This document shows, piece by piece, positions 56,045 to 64,000 of a DNA stretch of 64,000 nt. Origin of the DNA: Lonicera japonica (taxonomy: Eukaryota; Streptophyta; Magnoliopsida; Dipsacales; Caprifoliaceae); contig CM038469.1 in assembly GCA_021464415.1 (NCBI GenBank), forward strand, positions 14,362,501 through 14,426,500, in the 5' to 3' direction. Every line of letters starts with the position of its first letter. Within the stretch, counting starts at the first letter, position 1. The position numbers and the translations under genes were made by a program. The notes under the pieces are model-generated. The model was not told where the DNA came from. It saw only the letters and a list, made by a program, of their open reading frames with translations, and made no database searches.

Positions 56045-57792
56045 TGTAACACCCCGTATTTCATTTTTGAGTTAATCCTTCCATTAAGCCCGGTTAAGGC
56101 TTAATCTCTGTTAAGGGGTGAATTTCTATTTTAAACCCTTCTTAGTTGATTCGAAACTTCTACCATATCATACTAGGTATATTAAGTTTGTGGGAATGAT
56201 CGTTTTACAATTCGGATGCTTCGAATTGATTTCGGCTCGTGAATGGTGAGTTTTGGCCTTACGCGATTCTTTGTTTACATCCAACTTTGAGCTATCGTAA
56301 CTTATCCATCTATGATCCAATTAAGATTCCGCTTGCATAGACATTTAGGTTTTAATGCATTCTACAACTTTCATGTTTTGACAGAGAGTTAATTCATACT
56401 CCTCTTTGGTCAAAACGTCGTGCGAAGTAGGCCAATCGCAAAATTTGGTTGTTCCGTAATACTATGGCAGAGGGCTGTCTTCTACTGATTTATGGGATTA
56501 ATCCGTTCATAATTTGAGGAAACTTTCTTAATAAAAGTTGTAGATCTTTCAATTATCTTTCAGTCGATATGTGGATCATCCAAATCCGAGTTCGAAGCAG
56601 GGAGTTATGACCAAAATACCAACAGTGCACTTTTTGCCCGTAGTAAGATCGATCTTACTAATCTAATTTTGTTCAGAAATTAGACCAGTGCACTTTTTTC
56701 CCTAAGTAGGATTGATCTTACTAGTAAGATCGATCTTACTCATCAGCTAGAGTGTATTTTGACTACTTTTGACCCATTTTTCTCACACTTTATCAACCCA
56801 AACCACCCAACTTCGAGCATAAACACTTCCACTCATCTATGGAGAGCACTAAAGGGTTCTAGAGAGAGAAAGTGAGGAAATCTAAACACCTTTCATCTCC
56901 CTCCAAGATTCAAGCCCTAAAACACTATCTCCATCACTATTCATCATCTTCAAGCTTGGAATTCCACTATGGGAGCTTGGATGGCGAGCTAGGGTTTCAA
57001 GATTGTGGTCTCAACACTCCATCTATCACTCTAATCTTGGGGATTGTCATTAATAGAGGTGGGGACACTAGTAGTAATCATATTTTTCAAGTTATTATAT
57101 GTTGTATTAGAGTTTTCGACCAACGATGGGGATTTTTCATACAAACCTTAGGTTTGTGATGTACATGTGGGATTGGGAACAAATCCCTTAGTTGCATGTG
57201 TAGGACATTATCCTCGAACTTGCACTAAAAACCCAGTTTATATGGAAATGATATACACTAATTCTTGAGACTAGTGTCTTGTATATACATTTATTAGTGC
57301 TAATGAGGAGAATATCACCTTGATGCATTCTAGAAATGCTATAAACATAATTTGGTGAAGCTTAGGCCTCCTTGGCCATAATCTAGGAAGCTAAGCACAC
57401 CATAAGTATTCCGGTTAGGCGAGAATCGCGATAATTAGCAGATGAAAAGGTAAAGTATCATAAGAACCTTAGTGAAACTCATTTGACCTTAATTTTATAC
57501 ACATGGGGCTTAGCGAGACATAATTTATCAATAATGAGCTAGTTGGCCATATAACAAGAATAACAACTAGACGATAAGTGTACGGAACATAAGCGTGATG
57601 ACGACGCGTATAAAAATGATTAACGATGATGTTGATTATGATAAATGAATAGTGGGCTGTTATATATTAATGTATATATACGAGATGCCATATGTGTAAT
57701 GATGGTGAGATTGATTAAATATGTGTGATGATGGTGAGATTGATTAAATATGTGTGTGTGTGTGTGCTCATTGTAAAGAAATGAATGGTTGT

Positions 57793-58087
57793 ATAAAACT
57801 AACGAGCAGGCTTTGCTGCCGAATGGGTGCGCCTAAGAGCAAGACCATGAAACGCAGAATTGATAAAACTAATGGGTAGGCTCTGCTGCCAGATGAGCTA
57901 CTGCTGGATAGGTGCGCCTAAGGGCAAGACCACGAAACGCATAATTGATAAAACTAACGGGTAGGCTCTGCTACCGGATGGGTGCGCCTAAGGTTAAGAC
58001 CACGGAATGCAAACTTGATAAAACTAACGTATAGGCCCTATTACTTGATGAGTGCGCCTGAGGGAAAGACCATGAAATGTAGATTTA
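57793..58087 (+). repeat. four tandem ~70-bp units in the LTR
   Basis: Units start with ATAAAACTAA at 57793, 57863, 57948 and 58018, each with TAGGCTCTGCTGCC-like, GGTGCGCCTAAG and CAAGACCA sections. The second unit carries an extra ~15 bases. Confidence 0.9.
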
Positions 58088-58179
58088 GTTAGATGATTAA
58101 TATGATAAACTTTTATACAGTGGTGATGATATTTGTGATTATTGGAGTCACGAGGACTAAGATGATGTGGAATGTGAGG

Positions 58180-58214
58180 GGATCATAATGATAATGATGA
58201 TGATGATGATGATG

Positions 58215-58262
<48 letters not shown>

Positions 58263-58357
58263 GTTATTGTTATTGTTATTGTTATTGTTATTGTTATTGT
58301 TATTGTTATTGTTATTGTTATTGTTATTGTTATTGTTATTGTTATTGTTATTGTTAT
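58180..58357. repeat. compound microsatellite (GAT)n(ATT)n(GTTATT)n
   Basis: Three consecutive runs: ATG/GAT units, about 15 ATT units and about 16 GTTATT units. Open frames here (poly-Asn, poly-Ile) are artefacts. Confidence 0.95.
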
Positions 58358-58576
58358 CGTATCTTATCATGTAATGCAGATACGGTTGATGCCTCCGTTA
58401 TTATCATAATAGTTTACATAAATACACATATTGAGATAAACGGACTAGGTGGTTGGATCATAATATACTTAAAAGATTAATGATCAGGGTGGCAAGCATT
58501 AATAAAGAGGGTGACTAGACTCATGAATATTGCAACAAATCACACGAGATAAATTAGGTATTGGCCTCAGACATAG

Positions 58577-61500
58577 TGTAACACCCCGTATTTCAATTTT
58601 GAACAAATCCTCCTCCATAGCTGGTTTAAGGCCAAACTTTCGTTTGAAGAGTCAATTTTCGTTCCAGGACCTCTGTGGTTGAGCCACTAGTTCTAATATG
58701 TTATTTTAATGATATTAAGTATGCGTATATGGTTAAAACGCATTTCGGGAAGCCGCGGTTGAATTTGGCGACTAACGGCGAAAAATTGAACTTTTGCCGA
58801 ATTGAGTTTTTGGCCAACTTTGGAAGGCCATAACTTCTTCAAAAAAATTCCAAATGAGTCCCCTTTTATGGCCATGGATTCATCTCATTCCCTTCTACAA
58901 CTTTTGTTTGAAGGAAAAATCGAATATAAGTCATTTCGGGGGTAAAAATGGGCCGCGAAAACTGCTATTTCTTAAAGAAAAATATGAGGGGCTTTAGCCA
59001 AAGTGCCCTCTGATCGATTAGAGGATCATCTGAGTGATTAGGGGTACTCTAGTGTGTTTTTTTGTGTGTTTTCCCTTGCTTAAATGTTCACCCATCATCC
59101 CCTTTCATCCCCAATTGAACCAACCCCATCAGAGAGAGCTAGTGGGAGGTGAGGGCTCATATTTGGTGAGATTTTGTGGGATCATTAGCCATGCTTCATC
59201 ATGACACAAGTTCATTATCACCTTCATCATCAACATCTCCATCTTTTTCTTCTCCTTTTGGTTCCACCATTTTAGGGCTTGGAACTCAAGATTGGGAATC
59301 ATAAGTTAGCTTGGCTTTTGGTTTAATTTGGCGCACCAAACCTTCAGTCATCGGCTTAATTCAGGTGGGAACACCAGTACCTAACTTCAATTTCAAATAT
59401 TATGTGTTGCATCTATGTTTTCAAGGCAAATTGGGGGATTTCTCTTAAGAGCTTGTTGATTTATACATACATGGGGTTTCGGGTAATAATTGTTGTTAGT
59501 TTTCCTTGATTTATCCATGTTTTTATTGCGATTTCATATTAATATGTACAAATCACATTATATGTTTGAGTACCCCAAGCCCTATATAATACCCATTAGC
59601 GCGTAAGCACGTACACTCGGGTTGAAGTCGTATATGTACTGTTATGGATTAGAAAAGAGTATTTATACTATATTTAGGACTATATAAGTTATATATGTTT
59701 GTTCTACATGTATATTTGGGTTGATATGGGATTTGTATGGACCTCGCACCATACAACCTATATGAATATTTATATATATATATAATTATCCCTTCATATA
59801 CACCTGTACACTTGACTAGTATTTGTAAATAACTATAAAGAGGTGTGGAGCAAATTTAGTATATGAGGAGGAAATTGCACATATACATTTATGACATATT
59901 GTTCTTATAATGTAAATAATATAACTATGCCATTGGATTACTAACACCAAGAATTTGGTAGAACCCATTATCTCGGTAACAACCTTGCAGTGTTTTGTAA
60001 TGGGGCTACGAACTTGATAAATAGTGGGTCCGAACCATGATTTTGGTTTCAACGTAATGATGATTATATCCATGAGATATATACTCCATTGAACAAACTA
60101 ATTACTTTATTTATGATATTCCATCAAGCCAAAAAATTACTACTAGTAGATTACTAGTCCACTCATTGAGTTGTCCAAGTATTACATGGATACGATCATG
60201 TGATGGTATTAGTCTCTTTAATGGCACATGTATATTAGATACATCATATGATGAATCTATCTATCATTTATATATCTATCTATTTACCAATCACGTATAT
60301 ATATTTTGATTATATGTATAGCAATTATATAGATCATATGTCTGTATATCAAAGCTAGATACGATTTGGGATGTCTATATATAAATATACGCGATATATG
60401 TATATGCTGAGTACATACTAAACTGATATCTACAAATTACTTGACATATATATACTATTTTCGTAAACTATGTTATTTTAAGTTTGGACAGGCACTAATG
60501 GTCCATGGGGTTGACTTAGTCTTGGTGGCTACATACCCTGGTCCGCGTAGAGGGACCCCGCTATATCAGCGGCATACTCTATGATCCTTGTAGAGGGATC
60601 TCGCTTTGGGAGCAGCATACTCTATGTTCTAGCTAGGGGGACCGCGCATGGCACCATACCCTGCACATCTAGGTGGTCCACGGGGGGACCCAGCCTTGGG
60701 GGCTGCGTACCCAGCCTTGGGGGCTCAGATCGCGATCACTGTACATAGTCAAAAAATTCTAGATGTCGAATTTGAGGTAATTGGACATGAGAGAGACATA
60801 TGTGAGTCAGATGGACTAGAGATTGGGAATAGAAGATTAGTGCCTATGCTCTTATTACTATTTTACTATTTTACTTATGATTGATATTTCATTTGTAATT
60901 TGAATGTACAAGCTATCTATTTTGGGTTGGGACATCATGCTGTATGCATAGCATGCATGTATTATATATATATATGTTTAACCACTGGGGCAATCTGACT
61001 TTGCAGAGCAGCTTGGACGCTCATCTTTGATGGGTGAAAACTCGGTGTAGTATTTTACAGATTAAAGTATTGCGTACCTATATTGATAACATAAGTATAT
61101 TACTACTTTCATTATCTCACGTTGTATGCGTTTGAAAAAGTGTATTTTAATATACAACCTTTATAGTTCCCACTAAGCCCGTGTTTAGCTCACTCCCATT
61201 TTTCAAATCAGTTTTGCAGGTAAATCTCTTCGGGGGCAACAGAATACGAAGTATAGGAACCTCTGATGACCCTAAATGATTGTAGTTGTCCATTGATAAC
61301 TAATTCCTTATGGATTATAGACGTTAGAACCATTAGACTTTATTGTATCATTCATTTGTATTAAATTGTTTTTATAAGTTTTGTAAAGGCCATTTATGTA
61401 TTCTGGAACCACGTTGGAGGGATTGGTATATATGTGTATTAACGTATTAGATTTGTGTGGATTGCAAATCATTATGAATGTGGAGTTAACTTTCTAGTTA

Positions 61501-61703
61501 AGCTTTATTATCTTATTTACATGTTTGATTTTATTGAAAACACGAACTCCACATGCCGAATTTTTTTGAAAAATGTGGCCTTACATGTGATTTTCTATTA
61601 TATCAGTGTTTAATTAAGCACGTCAAACCCGCCGTTGCGTATGGTACCGTGATTAACTGAGTCCCGGAGGTCTAAACCTCATAACGGGATTTAGGGCGTC
61701 ACA
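58577..61703 (+). repeat. 5' LTR, 3.1 kb
   Basis: Ends at 61703 (GTCACA), fixed by the PBS two bases later. A near-palindrome CCTCTGATCGATTAGAGG lies at 59007-59024, and a GC-rich block of ~40-50-base repeats with GCATACTCTATG at 60484-60735. Confidence 0.8.
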
Positions 61704-61705
61704 AG

Positions 61706-61718
61706 TTGGTATCAGAGG
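61706..61718 (+). promoter_or_regulatory. primer-binding site
   Basis: TTGGTATCAGAGG two bases after the LTR end; matches the initiator-Met tRNA complement. Confidence 0.9.
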
Positions 61719-64000
61719 TATAGGTTCGATTATCTTTGCGGGTTCATGGGTAGATCCTAATCTTATAGAGGTGAACCATAGTGGTGTCCCTCAATATCAA
61801 TACGTTTTCTTGCGATAGATACTTCTTCCGTTAGAATACTTGGGAAATGGGAGAAAAGTGGAATGGGATGTTAGCTCGTCTTGGCTACATCAATTCATGA
61901 ACAATCTTATTTTTAATTTATTTTGACCTCTTGTTGTAATAGACTCACCCATTGGCTCTTAATTCTTTCTCATTCAAATGCATGTTTGTGTTCGGAGCTA
62001 GTTTTACTTCATGATTAGCTGCATGCGACTGATGGATTATTTAGTATTTAACCGCAGCGCAACGATTGAATATTTTGTAAGTCGTCAGTCTACTGTCGCC
62101 AATGGGAGTTAGAACGTGGTGAACTTATGTAAAGTGGCCATTAAAGTTCCATTCCTTGAGTTCAACCTATTGTTTTCCTTTTTGATTCTCTTGAAGGGTG
62201 AGCCTTATGTATGATTATCATTGGAATCCCAAACTATTACAGCCGTACTCAAACAAGTAGATTCGGAGTTACAAGAAAGAATACATCGATTAATCCTAGT
62301 TTGATTGATAGGGTGTAGTAGAGTGGTTGAAGTACTGGGAATTGCTCCGGGTGAGGAGCCACTCGCCTTATAAGTATATTTCTTCATTAGCGAAATAGTA
62401 GAATTCCCTCGAGTTGGATTAGGAATGAGAAAGGATGACCGAATTTTGTTAAGCCCTCAAACCCCTAGTGTTCGGATATGAATAAGGAAGGATGATAGGC
62501 CCTTTTATGATTCTGGTATCCAGTGTGCGTTCATAACAACCGTATCTTTTTATGGAGAAGATTAAAGTTTCTAAGGGGAAACTTGTTCATAGCACTAGTC
62601 GCAATCGGTCCATGTGATCATTTCCCTTTCCTTTATAAGATTGAGTATATTTCTAGAAACTCGTCCAGAGTGGGAAAGCCAACTACGTATTCAACCTAAA
62701 TGTAGTTTTATCCCCTTATAGTTAAGGAGTTTTCAGAGTGATGCAGCGAAAGAGAGTTGGATACTTAAGCCATAGTTGTTGTTGGTTTTGAACCATTAAT
62801 ATGTAGTTTTATACATTTGATTTAGAATTCTATTAGTATTAAGTTATATAAGTTTGGTTTCAGGACCCTTCTTGTAACAAGTTAGTGTGATGTCGCCAAA
62901 CGCCAGATGAATCATCGGTGAACCTTTATAGTTAATGACTTTGAATTTAGTGCTATTGGAGAATTTTCCTAACCCTCTTACAAAGTCACTCAGTTAGAAT
63001 AGTGTGGCGATAGTAGAATAATGAGCCTCCTTCGGAGTGGAGTGACAAGTTTATTCAAGATCCTTAATGTTGAGCGTCTTTGTTTTTGCATTCATAAGAG
63101 ATTTTTTTTAGGACCATGACTACATTTTGTGCCTAATATGGAGACTTAGAAGGTGACTCATTTTCAAAACCTTTGTCTGCTTGAATTGGTGGCAAATCCC
63201 CTAACGAAGGGAGTTGGCATTCGACCGTATAGAGTCAATCTCGTTTCCTCTATAGTCCCTCACACTGTATATTTTAAAACCTACCTCTAAGATGGGAATT
63301 GACCTGGAATTCGGATGTGTGACAAGAGTTACAGTTTAAGATAGGTATTTTGGATCAAGACCCTTGTTGAAGGGTGGTGTCATATGTAGAGGCATGTCTT
63401 ATACAGGAAATCTACCCTTTTTTGTTATAAATGATGAGTCCTTATCGAGTTTACCAAATTCTAATTTTTGATGGGTAGTCTGTTGCTGGCCAAGAGTGGA
63501 ACCTGAGTTCCATAAGGTTGTATCATGCACGTGTGTTTTCCCCAATAATAAATTCCCTGAATATATACGAGTTTTATGGGGTTTTTGCCAGGAAAAATCT
63601 CATTCTTTACGTGATAGCCAGTTATAACTATACATAAAGGACCTCACTGTCTAGGTAGACCGAATGTGAAACGAGTTATAATTACATAATGCTTGTCTGA
63701 TCGTGAAATGGATTGACAGCCTTTGCCAAATCGTAGTGTTTCTGTTCAATCCCAGATGAGCTTTTCCCTTTTTTGTTGGAAAGTTTAGGTTTACAATCTC
63801 TGATTTTGCGTAGTGTTCTACATGACATAGTGAACTTCATCTCCATAGTTTAGATGCTTCCGATGACTCATTTTAGATGAAATTGCTTTGCTAATAAGTT
63901 CATTTTGTAATTTAAGTTATGAATCATCAATCATTTTATGATCTCCCTAATTAAGTGTGAGAACTCTTTCGTAATTGACTGTGGATAGCATCGGTGGATC
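61719..64000 (+). other. internal region without recognisable gag
   Basis: The first 2.3 kb after the PBS contains no open frame beyond about 60 codons and no recognisable capsid or zinc-knuckle motif. Either a long leader or a non-coding element body (LARD-like). Confidence 0.5.

Larger units (their letters stand above)
56045..58576 (+). repeat. long LTR, TGTAACACCCCG type, interrupted
   Basis: Starts TGTAACACCCCGTATTTC, preceded by TCCAA (possible duplication). Contains palindromes (56641-56660, 56705-56740), four tandem 70-bp units (57793-58087) and a compound microsatellite (58180-58357). No LTR end appears before the next LTR start at 58577, so the remainder lies beyond the window, displaced by the inserted element. 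Confidence 0.75.
58577..64000 (+). mobile_element. long-LTR retrotransposon, 5' part only
   Basis: A 3.1-kb 5' LTR, a Met-tRNA PBS and 2.3 kb of internal sequence running off the window. It is inserted in the LTR starting at 56045; CATAG (58572-58576) may be its left duplication. LTR ends TGTAACACCCCG...GGGCGTCACA. Related solo LTRs lie at 23510 and 44391. Confidence 0.75.

Noticed and set aside
58113..58409. Poly-Asn and poly-Ile reading frames
   Set aside because: They are translations of the compound microsatellite on the two strands.
60648..60884. 78-codon plus-strand ORF
   Set aside because: Lies in the GC-rich repeat block of an LTR; no domain.

Overview
The window is plant nuclear DNA, most likely from a eudicot. 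It is AT-rich, packed with Ty3/gypsy and Ty1/copia LTR retrotransposons, miniature DNA transposons and endogenous pararetrovirus (caulimovirid) pieces, and its one recognisable host gene is a CrRLK1L-type receptor kinase. No tRNA, rRNA or CRISPR was seen. Everything was read by eye; identities, ages and family names are estimates.

Layout, left to right. 1-2990: MITE copies, a probable SINE and LTR scraps. About 2993-31930: a very old, stop-ridden Tat-lineage Ty3/gypsy element (LTR end, PBS-like site, gag, protease, RT, RNase H, second RNase H remnant, integrase, antisense ORF). A younger chromovirus with matching CATTG target duplications (8864-14888) is inserted in its integrase. Downstream lie a fragment of a TGTAACACC-type LTR, a three-piece cluster of caulimovirid sequence in alternating orientation (19287-30322), and pieces of the Tat 3' LTR broken by two adjacent PIF/Harbinger-type insertions (30477-31304 and 31308-31848). 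The viral cluster itself carries a deleted LTR element (19442-21054, TSD TGATC) and a complete solo LTR (23510-26425, TSD TGTCA).

32783-38261 (minus strand): a CrRLK1L receptor kinase, uninterrupted in reading frame except for a 3.04-kb GAG-only Copia element (34172-37212, TSD ATATC) with almost identical LTRs. The insertion divides the receptor into an ectodomain ORF and a transmembrane-kinase ORF.

38262-44390: small DNA transposons (hAT-like, foldback, a 324-bp hAT MITE with an 8-bp TSD), a CACTA transposase fragment and an orphan first exon. 44391-52602: a reverse-oriented solo LTR (TSD AGAAT) hosting a Tork-like Copia element (45681 to about 50897). 52603-56044: a retrotransposon remnant and a CACTA-type terminus. 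56045-64000: one long LTR interrupted by another element whose 3.1-kb 5' LTR and Met-tRNA PBS are inside the window, with a first 2.3 kb of internal region that shows no recognisable gag.

The sequence shows a long history of nested insertion. Oldest are the Tat element and the viral cluster; the chromovirus and Tork elements are intermediate (LTRs roughly 96-97% alike by eye); the GAG-only Copia in the receptor gene is very recent. No wholly new system could be proven. The most distinctive observations are the receptor split by a sense-oriented GAG-only retrotransposon, the inverted viral cluster, and short palindromes at matching places in several LTRs.
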